From: Rickettsiaceae bacterium
Lineage (GTDB): Bacteria; Pseudomonadota; Alphaproteobacteria; Rickettsiales; Rickettsiaceae
Assembly: GCA_022702085.1 (NCBI GenBank)
Contig: JAKONF010000055.1
Coordinates: 1 to 5,684 of the forward strand
Length of the DNA stretch: 5,684 nucleotides
Direction of reading: 5' to 3'
This document shows positions 1-5,684 of the stretch, piece after piece. The position numbers and the translations under genes are program-made. The notes under the pieces were generated by a model. It had not been told where the DNA came from, searched no databases, and saw only the letters and a list, made by a program, of their open reading frames with translations. Every line of letters starts with the position of its first letter. Position 1 is the stretch's first letter.

Positions 1-1
1 A

Positions 2-742
2 GAATTAAAAATTAGCAATGCACAAGGTAATATAGTTACTAATGCGCAAATTGCTAAACATCAAGCTGCTCTTTCACCTAATTTTATGGTGGCAATAGCT
101 ACGCCTGCTGCTCAGAGTATTTATAAAAATCTTACTGATAAATTCACTTTGGCTTTTGTAGCAGTTACCGATCCTGAAGCTGCAGGCATTAAAGAATTAC
201 CAAATGTTATTGGCGTAAGCGATCAACCACCTATTCAGGAACTTTTACAAATAATAATTAAAATATTACCAAAAGCTCAAAATATAGGAGTGATATATAA
301 TTCTGGTGAAGTTAATTCTGTTAAAATGGTGCAAAAGATTAAAGAACTAGCTAAAAGCATGAATCTAAAGATTATCGAAGCTGTTTTGACCAATTCCAGA
401 GATGCCAAGCAAGCTACCCAAAAATTAGTTGGTAATGTTAATTTTATCTACGTTCCGCAAGATAATTTAGTAGTTTCAAGTTTAGATAATATAGTAGCTG
501 TCACTAATGAAGCAAATATTCCAGTTATCTCTAATGATCCTAGTTTGAATGAAAAGGGGTTACTACTTAGCTATGGCTGCGACTATTTTCAAAGTGGTGA
601 GCAGTTGGGTAATATGATTGCTGATCTTATTGAAGGTAAGAAATTAGCTAAAAATATTCAGTCTTCTAATATTAGAGATCTTAAGATCAATGATTTAGCT
701 GTACAAAAATTAGGTATCACCATTCCAGCAGGTGTAAAATGA
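2..742 (+). CDS. ABC importer substrate-binding protein, TrpX-like/COG2984 family, 5'-truncated by window edge
   Basis: This is the periplasmic solute-capture subunit of the importer encoded by the next two genes. The frame is open from base 2, so the Met codon at 86 is internal: the residues before it (NAQGNIVTNAQIAKHQ) match the family's usual run leading to the conserved IATPAAQ segment. Visible are 246 residues. Family members are, from memory, about 320-340 residues, so roughly 80 N-terminal residues, including the signal peptide, lie outside. Further family-like segments are NVIGVSD, IGVIYNSGEVNS in the second lobe, and the C-terminal block around GLLLSYGCDYFQSGEQLG. The fold is a two-lobed periplasmic binding protein (PF04392 type). 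Characterised relatives have been linked to tryptophan or tyrosine uptake; the substrate here is inference only. The TGA stop overlaps the permease ATG by four bases. Confidence 0.92.
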   Translation, partial: ELKISNAQGNIVTNAQIAKHQAALSPNFMVAIATPAAQSIYKNLTDKFTLAFVAVTDPEAAGIKELPNVIGVSDQPPIQELLQIIIKILPKAQNIGVIYNSGEVNSVKMVQKIKELAKSMNLKIIEAVLTNSRDAKQATQKLVGNVNFIYVPQDNLVVSSLDNIVAVTNEANIPVISNDPSLNEKGLLLSYGCDYFQSGEQLGNMIADLIEGKKLAKNIQSSNIRDLKINDLAVQKLGITIPAGVK

Positions 743-1593
743 ATCTTTTACAATTTTTAAGTTCCATAGAAATAGGGTTGATTTACAGCTTAGTAGCTTT
801 TGGTGTGTATATTAGTTTCAGAATCATTGATTTTCCAGATCTTACAGCTGATGGTAGTTTTACCTGCGGCGCGGCTATTTCTGCTGTTATGATAACTCAA
901 GGCTTTCATCCATCACTAGCAATTTTACTTTCGCTGGTAGTAGGGAGCTTGGCTGGTTTTGTCACTGGTTATCTCAATGTAAAATTTAAAATTCTTGGGC
1001 TTTTAGCTAGCATTCTAACCATGACCGCACTCTATTCGATTAATCTAAGAATCATGGACAAACCTAATATCGCTATCATTGAACAGAATACTATATTTAC
1101 AGATCGTTCTGTATTGGTAGTTTTGTTAATTATTACGCTACTGGTCATATTAATTTTAGGTAGGTTTTTTGTTACAGAATTTGGTTTAAGCATTAGAGCT
1201 GTTGGTATCAATATAAAACTCTGCTCTGCTTACGGTATTAATGCTAATAGAATGAAAATTATTGCCCTGTCACTTAGTAATGCACTGATAGCTTTAAGTG
1301 GTAGTATATTCACTCAGAGCCAAGGCTTTGCTGATATTTCAATGGGTACAGGTACTATTATTGTTGGACTTGCTTCAATAATAATTGGTGAAACTATAAT
1401 TAGCGCGCGAAAAATACATTTAGCTTTTTGGGCGTGCCTAATAGGCTCTATCTTATACCGCCTCATCATTGGATTTGCACTTAATGCTGATCATATCGGC
1501 TTTGAAGCTGCGGATTTAAATTTAATAACTTCAGTTTTAGTAGCAGGCACTATGATCATTAACAGATTGTCCCGAAAAGGAGATATAGAATGA
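739..1593 (+). CDS. ABC importer permease, COG4120/BPD_transp_2 family
   Basis: This inner-membrane channel subunit of the importer has 284 residues, a normal full length. About eight or nine hydrophobic segments are visible, roughly residues 9-28, 43-53, 58-79, 85-103, 124-142, 173-192, 205-222, 227-247 and 259-274. FPDLTADGSF (32-41) after the first helix is characteristic of this permease group. LSIRAVGINIKLCSAYGIN (150-168) is the cytoplasmic loop expected to contact the ATPase, resembling the branched-chain amino-acid permease family. The ATG at 739 sits in an ATGA overlap with the preceding stop, with AGGTG (730-734) four bases upstream as a ribosome site inside the upstream gene. This supports the start and translational coupling. 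Overlap with the ATPase gene is likewise ATGA. Family assignment is firm; the transported solute is not determined by the sequence. Confidence 0.94.
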   Translation: MNLLQFLSSIEIGLIYSLVAFGVYISFRIIDFPDLTADGSFTCGAAISAVMITQGFHPSLAILLSLVVGSLAGFVTGYLNVKFKILGLLASILTMTALYSINLRIMDKPNIAIIEQNTIFTDRSVLVVLLIITLLVILILGRFFVTEFGLSIRAVGINIKLCSAYGINANRMKIIALSLSNALIALSGSIFTQSQGFADISMGTGTIIVGLASIIIGETIISARKIHLAFWACLIGSILYRLIIGFALNADHIGFEAADLNLITSVLVAGTMIINRLSRKGDIE

Positions 1594-2342
1594 TAAAGCT
1601 GCAAAACATAAATGTTATTTTTAATAAAAATACGCAATTACAAAAGCATGTATTAAAAGATGTCAATTTGCAAATTATTGAAGGACAATTTGTTACTTTA
1701 ATTGGTGGTAATGGAGCTGGTAAATCTACACTCGCTAATGTTTTAGCTGGTAATATCAAACCGAGTTCTGGCCAAATTTGGCTTGATGATATAGAAGTAA
1801 CCGGTAAACCAGACTATAGGCGAGCTAGTGATATTGCCAAAGTTTCTCAAGATCCACTATTAGGTACTTTTGCTGATCTAACTATTGAAGAGAATATGGC
1901 CTTAGCATATTCTAGAGGTAAAAATAAAAGTCTAAGGCTAGCTATAAATGGTGATTTAAAAGATAAGTTTAAAACAGCTTTAGAAGAGCTTGGTATAGGA
2001 CTTGAAAATAGAATAGAAGACAAAGTAAGTAGTCTTTCTGGCGGACAGAGACAAGCATTGAGTTTAGTGATGTCATCCTTGCAAAATTCAAAATTACTGC
2101 TTCTAGATGAGCATACCGCAGCACTTGATCCCAAAATGGCTAAATTAATTTTAAAAATCACCAATGATGTCATCAAAAAGCATAATTTAACTACACTTAT
2201 GATAACTCACAGTATGACTCAAGCACTAGAATATGGTGATAGAACTATTATGATGCAGCATGGAGAGATAGTGAAAGATTTATATGGAAATGAACGTCAG
2301 CAATTAAGCGTAACTGATTTACTAGAGTTTTTCGAGGCATAA
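1590..2342 (+). CDS. ABC importer ATP-binding protein, COG1101 family
   Basis: This cytoplasmic ATPase of 250 residues energises the importer. All catalytic elements are present: Walker A GGNGAGKST (39-47), Q-loop Q87 in SQDP, signature LSGGQ (149-153), Walker B LLLLDE (169-174), D-loop ALDP (178-181) and switch histidine H207 in MITHS. The run LLDEHTAALDP, with His directly after the catalytic Glu174, is typical of the COG1101 subgroup that pairs with COG4120 permeases and COG2984 binding proteins, which agrees with the two upstream genes. A strong ribosome site, AGGAGA (1578-1583), lies six bases before the ATG at 1590, and the start overlaps the permease stop as ATGA. The stop TAA shares its last base with the ATG of the glycosylase gene. 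It appears intact; nothing suggests decay. Confidence 0.96.
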   Translation: MIKLQNINVIFNKNTQLQKHVLKDVNLQIIEGQFVTLIGGNGAGKSTLANVLAGNIKPSSGQIWLDDIEVTGKPDYRRASDIAKVSQDPLLGTFADLTIEENMALAYSRGKNKSLRLAINGDLKDKFKTALEELGIGLENRIEDKVSSLSGGQRQALSLVMSSLQNSKLLLLDEHTAALDPKMAKLILKITNDVIKKHNLTTLMITHSMTQALEYGDRTIMMQHGEIVKDLYGNERQQLSVTDLLEFFEA

Positions 2343-2860
2343 TGTCTGAAACCAAAAGATTGAATAGGGATTTTTTTGCTAGAGATGTAGTGAAAGTCGC
2401 CAAGGATTTGATCGGCAAAGTTCTAGTATTTGGCGAATATAAGGGAATTATTACAGAAACAGAAGCTTACGCTGGAGCAGATGATCCAGCTTCTCATGCT
2501 TTTAGGGGGCCTACGCCGCGTTCAAGCGTGATGTTTGGGCCTGCAGGTCATAGTTATGTTTATTTTATCTATGGTATGTATCACTGCTTAAATATAGTTA
2601 CTGGACAAGAAGGAGAAGCTTCAGCTGTACTGATCAGAGGAATTAAATTGATTGCTCCTACAGAAATTCACCTCAATGGTCCAGGTAAATTGTGCCGCCA
2701 ACTTGGTATCACCAAAATGCATAATAACATTGACATGACTGATTCTGAAAGCTTTTATATGGAGGATAGAGGTCTTACGCACAAATTCAGCGTAACTCCT
2801 AGAATTGGTATTAAAGTTGCAACTGACAAAATGTGGCGCTTCATCAGTGATGATTTTTAA
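2342..2860 (+). CDS. mpg: 3-methyladenine DNA glycosylase, AAG/MPG family
   Basis: This base-excision repair enzyme flips alkylated or deaminated purines (3-methyladenine, hypoxanthine, ethenoadenine) out of DNA and cleaves the N-glycosidic bond. The 172-residue protein covers the whole catalytic fold. Equivalents of human AAG active-site residues can be placed by motif: ETEAY (39-43) gives the catalytic Glu41 (human E125) and Tyr43 (Y127); DDPASH gives His52 (H136); YVYFIYGMYHCLN (72-84) gives Tyr74 (Y159) and Asn84 (N169). MFGPAG (64-69) and NGPGKLC are further family signatures. It is slightly shorter than many bacterial homologues, ending soon after the PRIGI..ATDKMWRF block. The ATG at 2342 overlaps the ATPase stop (TAATG), with GAGG (2334-2337) four bases upstream, so expression probably depends on the importer operon. 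The pairing with a transporter has no obvious functional logic. Confidence 0.96.
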   Translation: MSETKRLNRDFFARDVVKVAKDLIGKVLVFGEYKGIITETEAYAGADDPASHAFRGPTPRSSVMFGPAGHSYVYFIYGMYHCLNIVTGQEGEASAVLIRGIKLIAPTEIHLNGPGKLCRQLGITKMHNNIDMTDSESFYMEDRGLTHKFSVTPRIGIKVATDKMWRFISDDF

Positions 2861-2897
2861 TTTTAGTCCTTACCACCTAAAGCTTAGACAATGATTC

Positions 2898-2931
2898 GAT
2901 CAGGATGATTTAATGCCCATCCTACCGGATC
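2898..2931. repeat. Imperfect inverted repeat between convergent genes, possible weak bidirectional terminator
   Basis: AGGATG (2902-2907) pairs with CATCCT (2918-2923) around a 10-base loop. After a four-base bulge (ACCG), the flanking GATC (2898-2901) pairs with GATC (2928-2931). The position between the 3' ends of mpg and hemF suits a terminator. However, the T-rich stretch on the plus side begins about ten bases later and the minus side has no T run, so this is not a canonical Rho-independent terminator. It could instead be a remnant of a dispersed palindromic element. Confidence 0.3.
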
Positions 2932-2972
2932 CAAAACTTGTTTTAAATATCTACTATTAACTACCGAGTTAT

Positions 2973-3815
2973 TTAAGGCCAGCGAACTTCTGGAGGTAAT
3001 GACATTAGAATTGCTTCAACGTTACCGCCAGTTTTGAGGCCGAAGGTCGTACCTCTGTCATATAGCAAATTGAATTCAACGTAGCGTCCTCTTTTAATCA
3101 GTTGATGTGCTCTCTGCTCTTGAGTCCAATTAGTAAACATTTTAGGCTTAATAATTTGCGGATAAGCTTCTAAAAATGCTTTACCAACATCTTTGGTAAA
3201 AACAAAATCAGCTTCAAAATTATCCGTATTTAAATAATCGTAAAATATACCACCAATGCCACGAGGTTCATCCCGATGCTTTAAATAAAAATATTCATCA
3301 CATCTTTTTTTAAAATCTGGATAATAATTTTGATTATGCCTATCGCAAGCTTTTTTTAACTCTTGGTGAAATAATTCAGTGTCATGCTCATCTATATACA
3401 TTGGCGTTAAATCAGCTCCTCCACCAAACCAAGTTTTAGTAGTTTCTATGTAACGAGTATTAAAATGTACTGCTGGAATGAGCGGCGAGCACATATGAGC
3501 TACTACTGAAATACCTGTAGCAAAAAATTGTGGATTCTCCTCAGTACCAGGAATAGAAGCAGAAAATTCTGGCGTAAATTCACCAAATACAGTTGAGATA
3601 TTTACGCCTACTTTTTCGAATAAATGCCCGCGCATAATGGATATCTCGCCGCCGCCGCCGCCGCCGCCACCACGCTGCCAAATTTTACGGTCAAATTTAT
3701 ACTTTTCTATATTTTTATAATTACAATATTCGGCTTCCAACTGTTCATATGAAGCGCATATTTGATCTCTAAGCGATCTAAACCAATCGGCGGTGATTTG
3801 TCTATTATCATTCAT
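2973..3815 (-). CDS. hemF: Oxygen-dependent coproporphyrinogen III oxidase
   Basis: HemF uses O2 to decarboxylate two propionates of coproporphyrinogen III, giving protoporphyrinogen IX late in cytoplasmic heme synthesis. The 280-residue protein is full length and ends with the expected MSLPPEVRW block. Four histidines fit the positions described for E. coli HemF (96, 106, 145, 175): His107, His117, His150 and His180, the last in YFYLKHRDEPRGIGGIFYDY. WFGGGADLTP (129-138) and RGRYVEFNLLYDRGT are further signatures. I chose the ATG at 3815 rather than the in-frame TTG at 3827. The TTG would overlap the yraN stop with no ribosome site, while the ATG gives MNDNRQITADWF, like rickettsial N-termini as I recall them. 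A weak GGTAAG lies upstream of the ATG. The conserved glycine loop is expanded to eight Gly (49-56). yraN lies five bases upstream, so the two are probably co-expressed. Confidence 0.97.
   Translation of the reverse strand: MNDNRQITADWFRSLRDQICASYEQLEAEYCNYKNIEKYKFDRKIWQRGGGGGGGGEISIMRGHLFEKVGVNISTVFGEFTPEFSASIPGTEENPQFFATGISVVAHMCSPLIPAVHFNTRYIETTKTWFGGGADLTPMYIDEHDTELFHQELKKACDRHNQNYYPDFKKRCDEYFYLKHRDEPRGIGGIFYDYLNTDNFEADFVFTKDVGKAFLEAYPQIIKPKMFTNWTQEQRAHQLIKRGRYVEFNLLYDRGTTFGLKTGGNVEAILMSLPPEVRWP
3648..3671 (-). repeat. In-frame GGC trinucleotide microsatellite in hemF
   Basis: Seven consecutive GCC units on the plus strand (3648-3668) plus one ACC (3669-3671) encode Gly49-Gly56 of HemF as one GGT and seven GGC codons. 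The tract is a conspicuous GC block in AT-rich DNA. HemF homologues carry four or five glycines here (for example WQR-x-GGGGG-x-MS), so the tract appears lengthened by about two codons and the residue before the Gly run has also become Gly. Unit length is three, so slippage would change loop length without breaking the frame. Confidence 0.9.
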
Positions 3816-3820
3816 GTAAC

Positions 3821-4156
3821 TTACCAAGCATTTTTGATTACCATAGGTAGTTTATAAGGCCTAACGATTACCAAATCAAATCTGATATTATAATCTTTAT
3901 ATTTTGCGTTATGCATTAAAAATATTTCTGCTGCCCTTTTGATACGTTTTTGCTGCTTTTCAAGTAATATCTGATCATTAATTAGGGTCGTGCGGGCTTT
4001 TACCTCGATAAACACTAGTTGCTTTCCGCGCATTGCAATTACATCAACCTCACCAGCTGAATTCCTCATGCGATGCTTAATTATTTGGTGAAAGGTGAAT
4101 CTATAAAGAAGAATAGTAAAATATTCAGCTATTAGCCCAAAATTAAATTTGTTCAT
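3821..4156 (-). CDS. yraN: YraN family protein (UPF0102), predicted nuclease-like fold
   Basis: This 111-residue cytoplasmic protein belongs to the widely conserved but poorly characterised UPF0102/YraN family, whose fold resembles PD-(D/E)xK nucleases and Holliday-junction resolvases. The family pattern is clear: GLIAEYF (7-13) with Glu11, then GEVDVIA (35-41) with Asp38, then VFIEVKAR (48-55) with Glu51 and Lys53. These are the residues expected to form the metal site. A basic helix (KQQKRIKRAAEIF) follows. Length is typical or slightly short. The ATG at 4156 has no recognisable Shine-Dalgarno sequence, and a stop lies in frame eight codons upstream (4178-4180), so no longer ATG start is possible. 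It lies 34 bases downstream of the small Ser/Thr-rich gene and 5 bases upstream of hemF. Biological role is unproven; a DNA-repair or recombination function is inference from the fold. Confidence 0.93.
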   Translation of the reverse strand: MNKFNFGLIAEYFTILLYRFTFHQIIKHRMRNSAGEVDVIAMRGKQLVFIEVKARTTLINDQILLEKQQKRIKRAAEIFLMHNAKYKDYNIRFDLVIVRPYKLPMVIKNAW

Positions 4157-4190
4157 ATAGGTGAATCTAATTTTAGGTTAGATAGAGTAA

Positions 4191-4445
4191 TTAACCTTGT
4201 TGATCTGCATGTTGCGCTATATCACCTGAAACTGAATGTGTTTCATTATGTTCATGATTAACAACTTGACCATTATGCGTAGTTGTTGAATCGTGCATAG
4301 TTGATGTTGATGAATTAGAACTGGTGCTAGTAGGATTAAAATTGGTTGAAGGAGTTTGAGTTACCTTAACACTACCGTCTTTTCCAATTTCTGTGATTTG
4401 CTTTGATCCAGTCGAAGCATCTGTTTGTTCAAATGTTTTAGCCAT
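4191..4445 (-). CDS. Small Ser/Thr-rich hydrophilic protein of unknown function
   Basis: I do not recognise this 84-residue protein. It has 15 Thr and 13 Ser (one third of residues), concentrated at 39-56, and six His, all after residue 50, including HEHNETH (64-70). It contains no Leu, Arg, Tyr, Trp or Cys. No signal peptide or membrane segment is visible, and it is probably largely disordered. The N-terminal half contains a plausible short beta segment (KQITEIGKDGSVKVTQT, 15-31). Support for it being real: an ATG with AGAGA (4451-4455) five bases upstream, co-orientation with its neighbours, and a gap on both sides that it fills. Against: low complexity and no known family. It could be a lineage-restricted secreted or surface-associated protein, a stress-related disordered protein, or a spurious frame. 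Confidence 0.62.
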   Translation of the reverse strand: MAKTFEQTDASTGSKQITEIGKDGSVKVTQTPSTNFNPTSTSSNSSTSTMHDSTTTHNGQVVNHEHNETHSVSGDIAQHADQQG

Positions 4446-4479
4446 AATATTCTCTAATTTTGATTAAATTTAAAGTTGA

Positions 4480-4507
4480 TATAAGTTTACTTATAAAACC
4501 TATAAGT
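4480..4507. repeat. Three-arm TATAAGT/ACTTATA/TATAAGT repeat upstream of the small gene
   Basis: TATAAGT (4480-4486), its exact complement ACTTATA (4489-4495) and TATAAGT again (4501-4507) are separated by TT and AAACC. The middle arm can pair with either outer arm: a 16-base dyad (4480-4495) or a 7-bp stem with a five-base loop (4489-4507). The two direct copies start 21 bases apart, about two helical turns. The block lies 35-62 bases before the ATG of the 84-residue protein gene. It could be an operator or a switchable leader structure; chance in AT-rich DNA is also possible. Confidence 0.5.
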
Positions 4508-4530
4508 TGATTAGTAACACAAAAATAATC

Positions 4531-4536
4531 ATTATA
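4531..4536 (-). promoter_or_regulatory. Possible -10 hexamer for the small gene and downstream yraN-hemF
   Basis: A perfect TATAAT reads on the minus strand in the gap after the MFS stop. Transcription from it would start near 4525 and give a leader of about 80 bases carrying the three-arm repeat. No convincing -35 hexamer lies 16-18 bases upstream (the bases there read GCTTCC), and TATAAT-like strings are common in AT-rich DNA, so support is weak. Confidence 0.25.
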
Positions 4537-4550
4537 AAAGCTAAAATTTA

Positions 4551-5684
4551 CTAGGAAGCTGCAAGAGTCTCATTCACTAAATTCCGCATCAGATAAATGA
4601 TCAACAAAAACACACTCGCCGTTGACATAATGTAAAATGCTGGCGCATAAAAGAGACCAGTTTTTTCAACTAGCCACCTTGAGATGATTGGTGAAGTGCC
4701 CCCAAAAGCAGCAATACCTAAATTATAACTAAAAGCTACTCCAGAAAATCTTTGTTCAGGAGTAAATAATGAAATAATAAAGATATAAGCAGCCCCAGAT
4801 ATAGCTCCACCCAAAGAGCCAAGAATAGTTAGAGCAACAATTTGTTGCCACATAGTTTCTGACGACATTAGCAAAAGAGTTGGCAAAGCAAATAATAAAA
4901 TAGCGATTGAAGCAATTGTTATAGCCTCAAATTTACCAAGTTTATCAGATACAGCGCCAAATAATGGCATAGTAATCATCGCTACAAAAGAAGCATATGA
5001 TAAATAGATTAGGGCAACCGTATTATCTAGATGCATAACGCTATGATAAAAAACATTTACATATGTTTTAACTAAGTAAAGCACGCTACTAGCTACAGCC
5101 CCTACGCAAAAAGTTATAAACATTGACCGCCAAGCAGTAGAAATCACATGCGTGAATGGCGCTTTGAGTAATTTCTTTTTTTCAGCAAGCATGATAAAAA
5201 TCGGTGTTTCTGATACTTTTAGTCTCAAATAAAAACCAACTATGCCCATAAATCCACCTATTAAAAAGGCAAAACGCCAAGCGAAATCAACGCCGAAAAA
5301 ATATTGTTCAATGATGATGCCAATAAATGAGGCAATAAGCGTGCCGGCAATATTTGAGCCATGTACCAGCCCAGCAGTAAAGCCTGGCCTTAAATTTTGA
5401 TAATGCTCCAAAACAAAGATAGCAGCTCCCGCACCCTCTCCGCTTATGCATAGGCCCTGAATTAGGCGCATAACTACTAATGTAACAGGAGCATATATAC
5501 CAATTTCTTGATATGATGGAATTAAGCCCATGATGAATGTTGGTAAAGTCATACCAAGCATAGAAATTATCAGAGAAATGCGCCTGCCATATTTATCGCC
5601 TATATAACCGAACAATATACCACCAATTGGACGAGTACAAAAACCAACAGCAAAAACTGCTAAGCTTGCCATTACTTGAATAAA
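4551..5684 (-). CDS. MFS transporter, ProP-like metabolite:H+ symporter family, 5'-truncated by window edge
   Basis: This inner-membrane secondary carrier is of the proline/betaine transporter-like group (TC 2.A.1.6). Its frame is open to base 5684 (Phe-Ile-Gln-Val precede the Met at 5672), so that Met is internal. By comparison with E. coli ProP, about 60-70 residues including TM1 lie outside. Counting from that Met, the RP signature is at 14-15, MFS motif A GYIGDKYGRR at 22-31, GEGAGA at 78-83 (ProP has GGEYTGA), and a second loop motif FGAVSDKLGK at roughly 235-250. About eleven transmembrane segments remain. It ends at NETLAAS just after the last helix, so it lacks the C-terminal coiled coil of osmosensing E. 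coli ProP and is probably not an osmosensor of that type. Related rickettsial genomes carry several such genes. The substrate is uncertain: proline, betaine or a dicarboxylate-like metabolite. Its TAG stop lies 105 bases before the small protein gene. Confidence 0.93.
   Translation of the reverse strand, partial: FIQVMASLAVFAVGFCTRPIGGILFGYIGDKYGRRISLIISMLGMTLPTFIMGLIPSYQEIGIYAPVTLVVMRLIQGLCISGEGAGAAIFVLEHYQNLRPGFTAGLVHGSNIAGTLIASFIGIIIEQYFFGVDFAWRFAFLIGGFMGIVGFYLRLKVSETPIFIMLAEKKKLLKAPFTHVISTAWRSMFITFCVGAVASSVLYLVKTYVNVFYHSVMHLDNTVALIYLSYASFVAMITMPLFGAVSDKLGKFEAITIASIAILLFALPTLLLMSSETMWQQIVALTILGSLGGAISGAAYIFIISLFTPEQRFSGVAFSYNLGIAAFGGTSPIISRWLVEKTGLFYAPAFYIMSTASVFLLIIYLMRNLVNETLAAS

Noticed and set aside
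86..88. ATG as the true start of the substrate-binding protein
   Set aside because: The frame is open back to base 2 and the residues before this Met fit the family, so the gene begins outside the window.
1559..1759. 66-codon open frame on the minus strand
   Set aside because: It lies antisense across the permease-ATPase junction, whose protein motifs are well conserved; it has no family signal and is a shadow.
1847..2176. 109-codon open frame on the minus strand
   Set aside because: It is antisense to the ATPase signature and Walker B region, with a composition expected of a complementary frame; no recognisable domain.
2933..2944. AAAACTTGTTTT palindrome as a terminator stem
   Set aside because: A two-base loop and an almost purely A/T stem make a stable RNA hairpin unlikely.
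3648..3671. Phase-variable on/off switch of hemF through the repeat
   Set aside because: The repeat unit is three bases, so gain or loss keeps the frame; only loop length would vary.
4157..4190. TCTAA/TTAGA short inverted repeat before yraN as a terminator for the small gene
   Set aside because: Five A/T-rich base pairs without a GC core or T run are expected by chance in this composition.
5670..5672. ATG as the true start of the MFS transporter
   Set aside because: The frame continues to the window edge with Phe-Ile-Gln-Val, matching the segment before the equivalent position in ProP; TM1 would otherwise be missing.
1..5684. CRISPR array, tRNA, rRNA, insertion sequence, toxin-antitoxin or phage gene
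   Set aside because: No regularly spaced repeats, cloverleaf-like segments, transposase or small toxin-like frames were seen; nearly all bases belong to recognisable housekeeping or transport genes.

Overview
The window looks like an ordinary chromosomal stretch of an AT-rich, obligately intracellular alphaproteobacterium, most likely a member of the Rickettsiaceae (Rickettsia, Orientia, 'Candidatus Megaira' or a close relative). This is inferred from the low GC content, the gene repertoire (a ProP-like MFS carrier, oxygen-dependent HemF, a short AAG-type glycosylase, YraN) and the remembered resemblance of HemF to rickettsial proteins. I cannot assign a species.

Left half, plus strand (2-2860): a tightly packed operon. 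It holds the 3' part of a periplasmic substrate-binding protein, its membrane permease and its ATPase, together one COG2984/COG4120/COG1101-type (TrpXYZ-like) ABC importer. An AAG/MPG-type 3-methyladenine DNA glycosylase follows. Every junction overlaps by 1-4 bases (ATGA, ATGA, TAATG), so the four genes are probably co-transcribed and translationally coupled. The first gene enters from outside the window, so the operon promoter is not visible.

Middle (2861-2972): a 112-base gap between convergent genes. It contains an imperfect inverted repeat and, on the minus strand, a short open frame that may be a gene remnant.

Right half, minus strand (5684 down to 2973): in transcription order, a ProP-like MFS carrier (its 5' end runs off the window), an 84-residue Ser/Thr-rich protein of unknown function, yraN (UPF0102, nuclease-like fold) and hemF (coproporphyrinogen III oxidase). 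yraN and hemF are only 5 bases apart and probably coupled. The 105-base gap upstream of the small protein gene contains a three-arm ACTTATA/TATAAGT repeat that could be an operator or a switchable leader structure.

I see no CRISPR array, tRNA or rRNA, insertion sequence, phage gene or defence cassette, and nothing that makes a convincing new biological system. The points most worth a second look are the expanded GGC (poly-glycine) tract in hemF, the three-arm repeat and the unrecognised 84-residue protein it precedes, and the glycosylase gene embedded in an importer operon.
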